From positions 558,001-622,000 of the forward strand of contig NZ_JAKZHV010000001.1 in NCBI RefSeq assembly GCF_022568835.1: a stretch of 64,000 nt of DNA, written 5' to 3'. Below are positions 55,338 to 64,000 of the stretch, piece after piece. The translations under genes and the position numbers were made by a program. The notes below the pieces were generated by a model. That model had not been told where the DNA came from. It saw nothing but the letters and a program-made list of their open reading frames with translations, and made no database searches. How positions within the stretch are numbered: position 1 is the stretch's first letter; each line of letters begins with the position of its first letter. The stretch comes from Arsenicicoccus piscis. GTDB lineage: Bacteria > Actinomycetota > Actinomycetes > Actinomycetales > Dermatophilaceae.

Positions 55338-57968
55338 GTGAGCGCAACCAGCAGCGCCCCGGACCTCGGCGCATCCGGGCTCCTCGACGCCTACCGGGCT
55401 CGAGTCCGCCACGACGCCAGCGGAGTTGCTGCGGCGGATCTACGCCACCCGGCGCCGCCGGTCACCTCCGTGTCGGACGAGCTCGTCGACGGCTCCGCGG
55501 TGCGCCCGGAGGCCATAGACCTCGCCGAGACGATCGAGTCCCTCGGCGCGGCCGGGCTGATGGCGCGCCGCGCCGCGGTCCGCCGCCTGGTGCAGGACGA
55601 CGGCATCACCTACGGCTCCGGCTCCGAGGGTGCGGCCGGCCGCCAGTGGGAGGTCGACCCGCTGCCGCTCATCATCGACGCCGCGCAGTGGGCCGCCCTG
55701 GAGCGGGGCCTGGACCAGCGGGCCCGGCTGCTCGACCTGGTCCTCGCTGATCTCTACGGCTCGCAGCGGCTGCTGCGCGAGCGCCGGATCCCGGCGGCCG
55801 CGGTCCTCGGTCACCCCGGCTTCCTCTCGGCGGCCGTGGGCACCCGGCTCCCCACCGAGCGCCAGCTGTTCCTGCACGCGACCGACCTCGCCCGCAGCGG
55901 CGACGGCGCGTGGGTGGTGCTGAGCGACCGCACCCAGGCTCCGTCCGGGGCGGGCTATGCCATGGCCAACCGCCGGCTCATCGCCCGGTCCATGGAGGGG
56001 CTGCACCGCAGCACCGGCATCCGGCGGCTGCGCGGCTTCTTCGACCGGATGCAGCTGGCGCTCGACGAGGTGGCCCCGCACACCGACGACCGGCCCCGGG
56101 TTGTGCTGCTCACCCCCGGGGTCTGGAGCGAGACCGCGTTCGACCAGGCCTTCACCGCCACGCTGCTCGGCCGCCCGCTGGTGCAGTCCGACGACCTGAC
56201 CATGCGCGGCGGCCGGGTGTGGCTGCGCACCACCGGTCGCCTCGAGCCGATCGACGTGATGCTGCGGCGGGTCGACGCCGACTACTCCGACTCCCTCGAC
56301 CTGCGGCCCGAGTCCCGGCTCGGGGTGCCCGGCCTGGTCGAGGCCACCCGCCGCGGGGTCGTCAGCGTCGTCAACCCGCTCGGCGCCGCCGTCCTGGAGA
56401 ACCCCGCCCTGCTGCCCTACCTCGCCGAGGTCTCCCGCACGGTGCTCGGCGAGGACCTGGAGCTCCCGCACGCCGAGACCTGGTGGTGCGGTGACGACGT
56501 CGCCCGCCGACACGTCCTCGCCCGGCTCGACCAGCTGGTGCTCCGCCCGATCTCGCGAGCCTCCGGTCGACCACACATCTTCGGGTGGGAGCTGTCCGCC
56601 GCCGAGCTCGAGGACCACCGCCGCTCGATCGAGGCGCAGCCGTGGGCCTGGACGGCGCAAGAGCCGATGCCGCTCTCGACCGCCCCGATCGTCACGCCGT
56701 CGGGGCTGCAGCCCCGCAGCCTGGTGCTGCGCACCTTCGCCCTCGCCGAGGGCGGCAGATATCACGTCATGCCCGGAGGTCTCGGCCGCGTCGCCACCGA
56801 GGCGAACTCGCTGCTCGTCACGAACCAGACCGGCGCCCTGTCCAAGGACGTCTGGGTGCTGTCGTCCCCCGACGCCGAGCACCGCGAGCGCGACCGCACC
56901 GACGCGGGTGAGCTCGGCCGGGTGCGCCTCGCGCCGCAGCCCGCGCAGACCCGCGGCATCACCCTCGCCCCCCGCAGCGCCGAGGACCTCTACTGGTGCG
57001 GCCGCTACACCGAGCGCGCCGAGGCGACGACCCGCCTGCTCGTGGTGGCCGACAACCTCGCCGCCGACAACATCAACCGCCCGAGCACCCCCGGCTTCAG
57101 CGCGATGACCGCGACGCTGCAGGCGGTCACCGAGGTGACCACCGTGCGTCCGGGCTTCACCGGGGTGGGCGCCGAAGATCGGCTCGCCCACCCGTTCGAG
57201 CACCTGCGCACCCTGCTCACCGCACCCGACGTCGTGGGGTCGGTCGCGTTCTACGCCCGGCGGGCGGGTCAGACCGCCTCCGACGTGCGCGAGCAGCTCT
57301 CCTCCGACATCTGGTCGGTGCTGTCCCGGCTCGACCGCACCCTGGCCGAGGCGCTCGCCGAGGGCAGCGAGAGCCAGATCCAGCCGGTCGGCGCCAAGAG
57401 CCTCGAGTCGTTGCTGGCCCTGTCCGGCATCGTCGCCGAGGGGCTGGTGCGCGACTCGACCTGGGCCTTCATCGACGCCGGCCGCCGGATCGAGCGTGCC
57501 CAGGTCATCACCCGACTGCTGCGCAACACGCTGGCGATCGAGCGACCGCCGATCGTCGACGGCCAGCTCACCGAGGCCGTGCTGCGCGCGTGCGACAGCG
57601 TCATCACGCACCGTCGGCGGATGGCCGCCGGCCTGGGGCCCGCCACGCCGATCGGCTCGGCCGTCGACCTGCTGCTGCTCGACGGCACCAACCCCCGGTC
57701 CGTGGCCTACCAGATGGACCGGCTCGGCGAGGACCTGTCGATCGTCCCCGACGTGCGGCTCGCGACCGAGATCCGCGAGATCGTCACGATGCTGCGCGCC
57801 GTCGACATCGACGAGGTGTGCCAAGGTGGCCGGCTCGACCTGGTCGACCTGCTGATCGCGCTCGAGCAGCGGCTGCGCTCGCTCGCGGACGACATCGAGG
57901 CGACGCACTTCGTCCACCAGGCGCCGCAGCGCTCGTTCATGGTGGCCGAGCTGATGGGGAGGCGCTGA
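55338..57968 (+). CDS. Circularly permuted ATP-grasp / alpha-E fusion protein
   Basis: An 876-residue protein joining two parts that are often separate genes. Residues about 60-530 are the circularly permuted ATP-grasp region (GYAMANRRLIARSMEG, VVLLTPGVWSETAFDQAFTA, LRRVDADYSDSLDLRP, DQLVLRPISRASG). Residues about 545-876 are the all-helical alpha-E region (SAEDLYWCGRYTERAEATTRLLVV, RRIERAQVITRLLRNTL). Such proteins are predicted to ligate amino acids to peptides. GTG 55338 is used because AGGG lies 7 bases upstream; GTG 55332 is also in frame. The operon continues one base past its stop. Confidence 0.9.
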   Translation: MSATSSAPDLGASGLLDAYRARVRHDASGVAAADLRHPAPPVTSVSDELVDGSAVRPEAIDLAETIESLGAAGLMARRAAVRRLVQDDGITYGSGSEGAAGRQWEVDPLPLIIDAAQWAALERGLDQRARLLDLVLADLYGSQRLLRERRIPAAAVLGHPGFLSAAVGTRLPTERQLFLHATDLARSGDGAWVVLSDRTQAPSGAGYAMANRRLIARSMEGLHRSTGIRRLRGFFDRMQLALDEVAPHTDDRPRVVLLTPGVWSETAFDQAFTATLLGRPLVQSDDLTMRGGRVWLRTTGRLEPIDVMLRRVDADYSDSLDLRPESRLGVPGLVEATRRGVVSVVNPLGAAVLENPALLPYLAEVSRTVLGEDLELPHAETWWCGDDVARRHVLARLDQLVLRPISRASGRPHIFGWELSAAELEDHRRSIEAQPWAWTAQEPMPLSTAPIVTPSGLQPRSLVLRTFALAEGGRYHVMPGGLGRVATEANSLLVTNQTGALSKDVWVLSSPDAEHRERDRTDAGELGRVRLAPQPAQTRGITLAPRSAEDLYWCGRYTERAEATTRLLVVADNLAADNINRPSTPGFSAMTATLQAVTEVTTVRPGFTGVGAEDRLAHPFEHLRTLLTAPDVVGSVAFYARRAGQTASDVREQLSSDIWSVLSRLDRTLAEALAEGSESQIQPVGAKSLESLLALSGIVAEGLVRDSTWAFIDAGRRIERAQVITRLLRNTLAIERPPIVDGQLTEAVLRACDSVITHRRRMAAGLGPATPIGSAVDLLLLDGTNPRSVAYQMDRLGEDLSIVPDVRLATEIREIVTMLRAVDIDEVCQGGRLDLVDLLIALEQRLRSLADDIEATHFVHQAPQRSFMVAELMGRR

Positions 57969-57969
57969 C

Positions 57970-58914
57970 ATGGCCATCGAGTCCAACCCCACGATGCGTC
58001 CCGAGCACCACACACCGCGCCGCTACGAGGTGCGCCACGAGACGGCCTACACCTACGACGACGACGTCACCGCGTCCTACGGTCGGGCGTGCCTGCGTCC
58101 CCGGCTCACGCCGCACCAGGCCGTGCAGTCGCACGACATCTCCATCGAGCCCGAGCCGGACGTGCTCGGCGAGCACGTCGACTTCTTCGGCAACTTCAGC
58201 CACTACGTCGAGATCCTGCGCCCGCACCAGAGCCTGGTCGTCACGAAGAGGAGCGTCGTCGAGGTCGACTGGCCCGCAGTAGATCTCGACGAGCTCGACG
58301 CGTTCACCGTCGCCTCCGCGGCCGAGCGGCTGCGGACCGACCCGCTCGTCGACCCGGTCGAGGCCGAGACCTACCTGCTGCCCTCGCCGCTGGTCAGCTT
58401 CGAGGCCGAGGTCCACGAGTACGCCAGCAGCCACCTGTGGCCCGACCGACCGCTCGGCGAGGCGATCCTCGCGCTGACGCGAGGGATCTACAGCGACTTC
58501 CGCTACACCAAGGGCGCCACGACCACCAAGACCACACTGCCCGAGATCATCACCTCCCGCGAGGGCGTGTGTCAGGACTTCGCGCACCTCGCGAGCGCCT
58601 GCCTGCGCGTGCACGGGCTGCCGGCCCGCTACGTCAGCGGCTACATCGAGACGGTGCCGCCACCCGGCAAGCCCAAGCTCGCCGGCTCCGACGCCACCCA
58701 CGCGTGGACGAGCGTGATGGTGCCGCGGCCCGGCGGCGGGTCGATGTGGGTCGACCTGGATCCGACCAACGACCACCTGGCCGACTCGCGCTACATCGTC
58801 ACGGCCTGGGGCCGGGACTTCCGGGACGTCTCGCCGCTCAAGGGCGTGATCTTCACCGAGTCGAAGAAGTCGACGCTCAAGGTCGGCGTCGACGTCATCC
58901 GGCTCCCGGACTGA
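57970..58914 (+). CDS. Transglutaminase-fold protein (third of three)
   Basis: A 314-residue protein with an N-terminal transglutaminase beta domain (RRYEVRHETAYTYDDDVTASY) and a core with Cys 201 in REGVCQDFAHLASACLRVHG, His in ATHAWTSVMVP and Asp in WVDLDPTND. ATG 57970 follows the previous stop by one base. This is the standard third member of the DUF2126/alpha-E cluster and may hydrolyse the amide bonds its neighbours make. Confidence 0.92.
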   Translation: MAIESNPTMRPEHHTPRRYEVRHETAYTYDDDVTASYGRACLRPRLTPHQAVQSHDISIEPEPDVLGEHVDFFGNFSHYVEILRPHQSLVVTKRSVVEVDWPAVDLDELDAFTVASAAERLRTDPLVDPVEAETYLLPSPLVSFEAEVHEYASSHLWPDRPLGEAILALTRGIYSDFRYTKGATTTKTTLPEIITSREGVCQDFAHLASACLRVHGLPARYVSGYIETVPPPGKPKLAGSDATHAWTSVMVPRPGGGSMWVDLDPTNDHLADSRYIVTAWGRDFRDVSPLKGVIFTESKKSTLKVGVDVIRLPD

Positions 58915-58930
58915 GTCCGCCCCCCAGCGG

Positions 58931-59299
58931 CTAGACCAGCGGCGCGTAGAAGAAGGTCTGCCGGCTCGCGAACCGGCCGGTCTCGTCGAAGGTGTAGAAG
59001 TCCGCGAACTCCAGGCTCGCGCTGGACCCGTCGCGCAGCTCGCCCTCGAAGGTCCCCGACACCGCCGCGGTGTCGCTCTCGATGACCATGGTCTGCACCT
59101 GGTGGCGCCCGGAGACGATCACCCGCTCCCCGGTGTAGAACTCCCGCAGCCCCGCGTGCCCCTGGATCGGCTCGTAGCCGGGCCGGCGGTAGACCGCGTC
59201 GGGGGCGAACAGGTCGACGAGCGCCGACACGTCGTCGGCGTCGACGTAGGTGTAGTACGCCGCCACGGTGGCCGCCTGGGCGTCGCGCTGGCCGGACAT
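58931..59299 (-). CDS. SnoaL/NTF2-like domain protein
   Basis: A 122-residue single-domain protein of the NTF2 fold (YYTYVDADDVSALVDLFAPDAVYRRPGY near the start, GHAGLREFYTGERV in the middle, FADFYTFDETGRFASRQTFFYAPL at the end). ATG 59299 follows AGGAGG; the open frame upstream is noncoding by composition. The fold serves polyketide cyclases, isomerases and binding proteins, so no specific reaction is claimed. Confidence 0.85.
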   Translation of the reverse strand: MSGQRDAQAATVAAYYTYVDADDVSALVDLFAPDAVYRRPGYEPIQGHAGLREFYTGERVIVSGRHQVQTMVIESDTAAVSGTFEGELRDGSSASLEFADFYTFDETGRFASRQTFFYAPLV

Positions 59300-59465
59300 C
59301 AGACCTCCTGGGGGTGCTGCAACGTGCTGCTGCAGCGCGCTGCTGATGGCGTGCTGCATCGGGTGCGTCGCACCCATCCTGCCATTGCGGCCGCGTCCGC
59401 TCGAACCACGCACCCCATAATACTAAGTTATGGACACGGTAACGTTGCGACGCTACAGTGGTGCC

Positions 59466-59918
59466 ATGACCGCACAGCCCGGCCTCGCCCCCTCTGCCGC
59501 CGAGATCACCTCGCTGTTCACGACCACGCGTCGCCCCCGTGCGGCGCGGCCGAGCGAGTCGGTGTGCCCGCGGATGGCCTTCCAGCGCGCGCTCTACGGT
59601 CGGACCCTGCTGGTGCAGGTGCACGAGGGCCGCGAGGCGCGGGTCGACGAGGCACTGACCGGTGACGTGCTGACGCTCCCCCAGCAGCTGCTCGACTGGC
59701 CCCGCCGGTTCGCCACGGCCGTCGCCGTCGCGGCGGGCGAGACGATGCTGCGCGAAGAGGACCAGCCGCTCGACGTGACCATCCTCGCCGCGACGCCGCA
59801 GCTCGCCGAGCGGGCCGCGCGCACCTTGCGTGCGGCCCACACCGCGGACCGGCTGCTCGTCCGCGTGGTCGACGGAGACGTCGCCGCCTGGGTGGCCCAG
59901 GGGCTCCCCGTCCGCTGA
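59466..59918 (+). CDS. Hypothetical protein
   Basis: A 150-residue protein with an Arg/Pro-rich start, a middle section (MAFQRALYGRTLLVQVHEGREARVDEAL) and an Ala-rich end. No family recognised and no membrane segment or signal sequence. The preceding TACAGT is about 7 bases from ATG 59466, which suggests a -10 element and a leaderless mRNA. Good GC bias at third positions supports coding. Confidence 0.65.
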   Translation: MTAQPGLAPSAAEITSLFTTTRRPRAARPSESVCPRMAFQRALYGRTLLVQVHEGREARVDEALTGDVLTLPQQLLDWPRRFATAVAVAAGETMLREEDQPLDVTILAATPQLAERAARTLRAAHTADRLLVRVVDGDVAAWVAQGLPVR

Positions 59919-59981
59919 CCTGATCCGCACGCCGGCACCCGACGCCGGCCGCCGACCCCCGGCGCAGGGCACGATAGGCCG

Positions 59982-60404
59982 GTGAGCACCCATCGGCTGG
60001 ACTGGCAGGACCCGCGGCTCGACGACTTCTGGGGCGAGCGACGCTACGCGAGCCTCACCTCGCTGCGCCGTGACGGCACCCCGCACACGGTGCCCGTCGC
60101 GCCGGTGGTCGACCGCGCCGGTCGGCGTCTGCTGGTCCTCGCCTCGAGCACCTCGCAGAAGGTGCACAACGTGGAATCGGCCGGCGGGGACGCGCGAGTC
60201 TCGTTGTGCGAGATCGACGGTCGCCACTGGGTGAGCGTCGAAGGGCGGGCGCACGTCGCCCGGGACGCGGCCACGCTCGCTGCCGCAGAGGAGCTCTACG
60301 CGCAGCGGTTCCGGCAGCCGCGGGCCAACCCCGAGCGCGTGATCGTCGTCGTCGAGGTAGACCGGCTGCTCGGCCGGCTCCCCGACGCCCCAGCTCAGGC
60401 CTGA
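59982..60404 (+). CDS. PPOX-class F420/flavin-dependent enzyme
   Basis: A 140-residue split-beta-barrel protein of the PPOX family (RRYASLTSLRRDGTPHTVPVAPVVD, SQKVHNVESAGGDARVSLCEIDG, RVIVVVEVDRLLG). Actinobacterial members reduce or oxidise small molecules with F420 or FMN. GTG 59982. It converges with the response regulator gene, overlapping by 10 bp. The GTA-GAC pair near its end lies in GTAGACC. Confidence 0.86.
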   Translation: MSTHRLDWQDPRLDDFWGERRYASLTSLRRDGTPHTVPVAPVVDRAGRRLLVLASSTSQKVHNVESAGGDARVSLCEIDGRHWVSVEGRAHVARDAATLAAAEELYAQRFRQPRANPERVIVVVEVDRLLGRLPDAPAQA

Positions 60405-61126
60405 CCGGGGACAACCAGACCGCTCTCGTAGGCCAGCGCGACGGCGGCCGCCCGGTCGCGGGAGCCGGACTTCATCAGGATCCGGGACACGTGCGTCTTG
60501 ACGGTGGCCTCGCTGATGACCAGGTCACGCCCGATCTCGGTGTTGGTGCGTCCCCGCGCGATCAGCACCAGAACCTCGCGCTCGCGCTCGGTGAGCGCCT
60601 CGATCGCGCGCTCCTGCGAGGGCGAGCCCGTCGAGAGCTCGCGCAGGATGGTGATGACCCGCGGTGCCACGACGGGGTCGATCCAGGCGTCCCCGCCGGC
60701 GACCCGGCGGACGGCCGCGGCCAGGTCGGTCGGGGCGGCGTGCTTGAGCAGATACCCGCTCGCTCCGGCCCGCAGCGCGCTGTAGAGCGCGTCGTCGTCG
60801 GCGAACGTCGTCAGCACCAGGACCTTCGTCAGGTGATCGGGGTCGTCAGCCTGCTCGGCGGTGAGGCGCCGGGTGGCCTCGACCCCGTCCATCCCGGGCA
60901 TCCGGACATCCATCAGGACGACGTCGGGACGCTCGGCGAGCACCGTCGCCACGGCCCCGGCCCCGTCGGTCGCCTCGGCGACCAACTCGATGTCAGGGTG
61001 GATGCTCAGCATCATCGAGATGCCGGCCCGGACGAGCTCCTGGTCGTCGACGATCACGACCCGGATCGGCCCACCCAGATCGTCCGGCGGCGCGCCGGCC
61101 GTCCCGCCACCGACCGGGGGGTTCAC
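60395..61126 (-). CDS. NarL/LuxR-family response regulator
   Basis: A 243-residue two-domain regulator. The receiver domain (about 21-140) has the acidic pair in VVIVDDQELVRAG and the phosphoacceptor Asp 73 in LMDVRMPGMDG, with Thr in LVLTTFAD and Lys in GYLLKHA. The LuxR helix-turn-helix (about 170-235) reads LTEREREVLVLIARGRTNTEIG then SEATVKTHVSRIL. It overlaps the upstream kinase by 4 bp (ATGA), so the pair is co-translated. The regulon is unknown. Confidence 0.95.
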   Translation of the reverse strand: MNPPVGGGTAGAPPDDLGGPIRVVIVDDQELVRAGISMMLSIHPDIELVAEATDGAGAVATVLAERPDVVLMDVRMPGMDGVEATRRLTAEQADDPDHLTKVLVLTTFADDDALYSALRAGASGYLLKHAAPTDLAAAVRRVAGGDAWIDPVVAPRVITILRELSTGSPSQERAIEALTEREREVLVLIARGRTNTEIGRDLVISEATVKTHVSRILMKSGSRDRAAAVALAYESGLVVPGQA

Positions 61127-62382
61127 GCGAGCTCCTCTCGCACGACAGGGATCTCGCCAGATCCGGCGTCGCGGGTCGGCAGCGTCGCGGACGTGATGAA
61201 GCCGCCCTCCACCGGACCGGCCTCGAAGGTCCCGCCCACGAGCTCTACTCGCTCGGCGAGACCCACCAGCCCGAAGCCGCCCGAGGCCAACCGCTCGCCC
61301 TCGGACACGAATCCGGCGGTCGTGCGGACCCGCAGCGAGACCGTGTCCGGCGTCCAGACGAGGTAGACCCCGCAGGTCGCCCCCCGGCCGGCGTGCTTCA
61401 TGGCGTTGGCCAGCGCCTCCTGGGCGACGCGGTAGCCGGCGAGGTCGACGCTCGGGTCCAGCGGGACGGGCGTCCCCTCGGTGACGAGCTCGACCTGCAG
61501 CCCGCCCGCCCGGCTGGCCGCGAGCAACGGTGCGAGGTCCTCCAGCCGGTGTCGATCCAGGTAGCCCAGGCCGTCGTCGCCCTCGATGGTGCCCTGCGTG
61601 CGCAGCACCCCGAGCAGCCGGTGCAGCTCACGCATGGCCTCGGCCCCCGTGGTCTGGATCGAGCCGAGGGCCCCCGTGACCCGTGAGTCGGGCAGGGCGT
61701 CGGGCGAGCTCTCGGGGGCGGCGGCAGGGTGGGCCTCGGCGACACGCGCACCCCCCGCGCCCGTGGCCGCGGGCAGCGCCAGCAGCGAGCTGGCCCCGGC
61801 CGCCTGCAGCGTCATCGCGGTGATCGAGTGGGCGAGCGAGTCGTGCAGCTCACGGGCGATCCGCTGGCGCTCCGCGGCCACCGCGCGGTGCGCCTCGGCC
61901 GTCAGCCGTTCCTCCGCCTCCTGGTGGCGCGTCCGGACCCGCCGCTCGCGATAGCCGACGAGCCAGAACCCGACCGCCAGCACCACCCAGACGAGGAAGA
62001 CGAGCAGGCTGCTCGCGACGCTGGCGTGGGTGTGCTGCTGGGCATTGACCGTGTTGACGGCGAAGGGGGCGAGCGCGATGGCCACGAACCCGACGCTGAC
62101 CCGGCGCGGCAGGTGGCGTCCCGCCGCGAGGAGCGCCATGAACAGCCCCACGAAGGGGATGAAGTCGGCGACGAGCAGCGCGCTCAGCAGGCTGAACGCC
62201 CAGAGCACCGTGAACACGGCGGTGGGGCGTCGGTTGCGCCAGTACAGCGCCGCGTAGACGACGGTGGTCGCGACCGGCACCACCCACACCGGCAGGTGGC
62301 CGCCGGCGCGCAGCTCGGTGGGGAATCCCGACATGACGAGATCGAAGCCGATGCACAGCACGATGACGAGGAGGTCCACCAC
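61123..62382 (-). CDS. NarL-type sensor histidine kinase (HisKA_3)
   Basis: A 419-residue kinase with 4-6 N-terminal membrane helices (about 2-145), a short coiled linker and a HisKA_3 domain with phosphoacceptor His 180 in RIARELHDSLAHSI. The ATPase domain has the N box EALANAMKHAG and the G box GFGLVGLAERVELVGG. No large extracellular loop is present, so it may sense membrane stress or a membrane-soluble signal. Start is uncertain: GTG 62382 or GTG 62379, both without a clear ribosome-binding site; a longer open frame exists upstream. It partners with the regulator downstream. Confidence 0.92.
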   Translation of the reverse strand: MVDLLVIVLCIGFDLVMSGFPTELRAGGHLPVWVVPVATTVVYAALYWRNRRPTAVFTVLWAFSLLSALLVADFIPFVGLFMALLAAGRHLPRRVSVGFVAIALAPFAVNTVNAQQHTHASVASSLLVFLVWVVLAVGFWLVGYRERRVRTRHQEAEERLTAEAHRAVAAERQRIARELHDSLAHSITAMTLQAAGASSLLALPAATGAGGARVAEAHPAAAPESSPDALPDSRVTGALGSIQTTGAEAMRELHRLLGVLRTQGTIEGDDGLGYLDRHRLEDLAPLLAASRAGGLQVELVTEGTPVPLDPSVDLAGYRVAQEALANAMKHAGRGATCGVYLVWTPDTVSLRVRTTAGFVSEGERLASGGFGLVGLAERVELVGGTFEAGPVEGGFITSATLPTRDAGSGEIPVVREELA

Positions 62383-62441
62383 GGGACCAGTGTGCCGGGG
62401 GCGCTCCGCCAGGACCAGGCCGGGGCGCGGTGGCCGGCCGG

Positions 62442-62885
62442 TCAGGAACACCCGGGTGCTTTGGGCCAGACCTGGCACCACCACGGCTTGCCCTCCGCGC
62501 GCTGTGGCTGCTGCGGGTCGTCCCCGCCACCATCGATCGAGTCGACGCCGAGCGAGGCGTTGCGGGCGTGCGGTCGCAGCTGGTCGAGCAGCGCGGCCGG
62601 CGCCTGGTCTACGGGACGGGCGTGGCTGGGGTCCCACAGCTCCACGGCAAAGACCGTCCACGCGGCCCCCTGCCCCGCGTGGACGGTCTTGACCTCGAGC
62701 TCCTCTGGCTCCTCGCCCGGGGCTCCCGGGACGAGGACTCGAAGTGGTAGTGCGGGTGACCCCGCCGTCCCCCCTGCAAGGACGACGAGATCAGCCCGGG
62801 CCAGCCACCCCCGTGCGACGAGCTCTCCGGTCGTCCCGTCCTCCCGTACGTGACAGACCCGGATGTGAGCGTCATCTCTGACCAT
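62442..62885 (-). CDS. Hypothetical protein
   Basis: A 147-residue protein, soluble, rich in Gly/Asp/Pro. Two beta-like segments (GELVARGWLARADLVVLAGG; LEVKTVHAGQGAAWTVFAVEL) vaguely recall a trypsin-like N-terminal barrel, but no catalytic His-Asp-Ser can be placed, so no function is claimed. ATG 62885. It precedes the histidine kinase on the same strand with about 60 bp between. Confidence 0.55.
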   Translation of the reverse strand: MVRDDAHIRVCHVREDGTTGELVARGWLARADLVVLAGGTAGSPALPLRVLVPGAPGEEPEELEVKTVHAGQGAAWTVFAVELWDPSHARPVDQAPAALLDQLRPHARNASLGVDSIDGGGDDPQQPQRAEGKPWWCQVWPKAPGCS

Positions 62886-63028
62886 GCCTCAGCCTCCCAA
62901 TGACCGACGGCTCGGAGAATCCACCCGTGGGAGGATCTTTCTCCGGCTCGTCTCGGATCATGGACGCTCAGGACTAGTCCATCTGGACACCTTGCCACCC
63001 GCGGGGCCGCGGCGGCAGCGCTACCGGT

Positions 63029-64000
63029 TCACTCGATCACTGTGCGCAGCGCCGTGGCCACCTTGGCCACCTCGCCCGGGACGTGTCCCGTCGCGACGAG
63101 GTTGAAGACGAAGCCGTCGACGCCCGGCTCGATCACCCGCTGCTTGACCTGGGCCGCGATCTCGTCGGGCGAGCCGACGAAGTGGCGCGCGGTCGCCGCG
63201 CGGCGGGCCTCCTCGGGCATGGCGTCGAGATCCATGCCGAGCGACCGGGCGTAGTCGGCGTGCATCGCGCGGGCCCGGTCGCCGTCGTCGTCGCTGAACA
63301 CGAAACCGAGGTAGCTCGTCTCCAGCGTCGAGCGGTCCCGGCCCTCCTCCGCGCACCGCTGCGCGAGGGCCGCGAGCTTGGTGGGGATCAGGGTGTCGTC
63401 GCAGATGAGGTTGAGGTGGTCGGCGTGCCGGGCGGCGAACTTGAACGTCTTCTTCTCACCGGACCCGCCGATGAGGATGGGCAGGTCGTCACGCACCCGC
63501 GGCTCGTTCATGGCCTCCTCGGTCCGGTAGTACCGGCCCTGGACGGTCGGGCGCTCGCCGCGCAGCATCGGCTGCAGGATCTGCAGCGCCTCGTCGAGCT
63601 TGTTGAACCGGTCGGTGAAGGTGCCGAAGTCGAACCCGAGCTGGCGGTGCTCCAGCTCGAACCAGCCGGCCCCGATCCCGAGCACCGCGCGACCCCCGCT
63701 GATCACGTCGAGGGCGGTGACCGCCTTCGCGAGCAGCGTGGGGTTGCGGTAGGTGTTGCCGGTCACGAGCGCGGAGAGCTGGATGCGCTCGGTCGAGGCG
63801 GCCAGCGCCCCGAGCAGCGTGTAGGCCTCCATCATCGGCTGGTCCGGGGTCCCGAGGCCGGGCAGCTGATAGAAGTGGTCCATCACGAAGACGCAGTCGA
63901 CGCCGGCGTCCTCGGCCTCCCTGGCTTGCTGCACGACCGTCGGGAAGATCGCTCGGGGATCGCCCCCGGGGTAGCTGAAGCTCGGGATCTGGTAGCCCAC
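63029..64000 (-). CDS. LLM-class F420-dependent oxidoreductase, 5' end possibly beyond the window
   Basis: A bacterial luciferase-like (LLM) protein of at least 323 residues. IPSFSYPGGDPRAIFPTVVQQAREAEDAGVDCVFVMDHF is the typical N-terminal barrel, with TGNTYRNPTLLAKAVTALDVISGGRAVLGIGAGW, then LIGGSGEKKTFKFAARHADHLNLIC for cofactor binding. These residues match the F420-dependent glucose-6-phosphate-dehydrogenase-like subgroup. The GTG at 64000 could be the start, but the edge hides any upstream part. Expected to pass hydride between F420 and an unknown substrate. Confidence 0.88.
   Translation of the reverse strand: MGYQIPSFSYPGGDPRAIFPTVVQQAREAEDAGVDCVFVMDHFYQLPGLGTPDQPMMEAYTLLGALAASTERIQLSALVTGNTYRNPTLLAKAVTALDVISGGRAVLGIGAGWFELEHRQLGFDFGTFTDRFNKLDEALQILQPMLRGERPTVQGRYYRTEEAMNEPRVRDDLPILIGGSGEKKTFKFAARHADHLNLICDDTLIPTKLAALAQRCAEEGRDRSTLETSYLGFVFSDDDGDRARAMHADYARSLGMDLDAMPEEARRAATARHFVGSPDEIAAQVKQRVIEPGVDGFVFNLVATGHVPGEVAKVATALRTVIE

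Noticed and set aside
62383..62661. Upstream extension of the histidine kinase to 512 residues
   Set aside because: The added residues are Arg/Pro-rich, overlap the gene at 62442 on the same strand in another frame, and lack membrane or sensor features.

Overview
The window is 64 kb of very GC-rich DNA with strong G/C at third codon positions, many GTG starts and 1-4 bp start/stop overlaps. It reads as the chromosome of an actinobacterium. Two F420-type enzymes, a ribE-ribM-ribBA-ribH operon under an FMN riboswitch, a small lipoprotein-type sortase and an MtrA-like box fit a Micrococcales member, perhaps the Dermatophilaceae/Intrasporangiaceae group. That family-level guess is inference. No rRNA, tRNA, CRISPR array, prophage or plasmid gene was seen. 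One IS256-family element is present.

Layout. 0-3 kb: two divergent decayed genes, a zwf-like glucose-6-phosphate dehydrogenase with an in-frame TGA and a GMC (cholesterol-oxidase-like) oxidoreductase with a deletion and two frameshifts. 2.9-11.4 kb: a DUF2382 stress protein, a eukaryote-type double-length phosphofructokinase, a DHA2 exporter, argS and ndh. 11.4-19.9 kb: an SMP-30 lactonase, a kinase/exporter/acetyltransferase overlap operon, then a LacI regulator diverging from a fructose/ribose-type ABC importer with a PfkB kinase; a perfect palindromic operator lies between them. 19.9-24.5 kb: glgC and the riboflavin operon. 24.5-31 kb: two tandem lytic-transglycosylase-like secreted proteins, a processive family 2 glycosyltransferase with a 62-residue membrane micropeptide, and a Tat-exported GH26 glycanase. 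31-40 kb: CGNR regulator and EamA transporter, a phzF remnant, an M6 protease, a racemase/LysR pair and nadE, with GC-rich tandem repeats between genes. 40.3-42.6 kb: a gene-free block with a duplicated 62-bp palindrome, then an intact IS256-family insertion with terminal repeats and a target duplication. 42.7-46 kb: a His/Gly/Lys repeat wall protein, a lipoprotein-like sortase, and glyA. 46-59 kb: a degenerate CbiX-like protein, HAD phosphatase, three transglutaminase-fold proteins, a LON-domain protein, a degenerate GGDEF membrane protein and an ATP-grasp/alpha-E fusion. 59-64 kb: small enzymes, a NarL-type two-component system and an F420-dependent oxidoreductase cut by the window edge.

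How genes may work together. Carbon flux genes (sugar importer, PfkB, double PFK, glgC) link sugar uptake to glycolysis and glycogen. The glycosyltransferase, micropeptide and GH26 glycanase look like a synthesis-and-trimming module for an extracellular beta-glycan. The repeat protein and sortase look like a substrate/enzyme pair. The transglutaminase, DUF2126 and ATP-grasp/alpha-E genes form a predicted, uncharacterised peptide-ligation system.

One pattern cuts across the annotation. The 7-mer GTAGACC (or its complement GGTCTAC) recurs on both strands. It forces rare codons (GTA, TCT, AGA), overlaps three TAG stops and appears between genes. It is reported as an unexplained dispersed motif.
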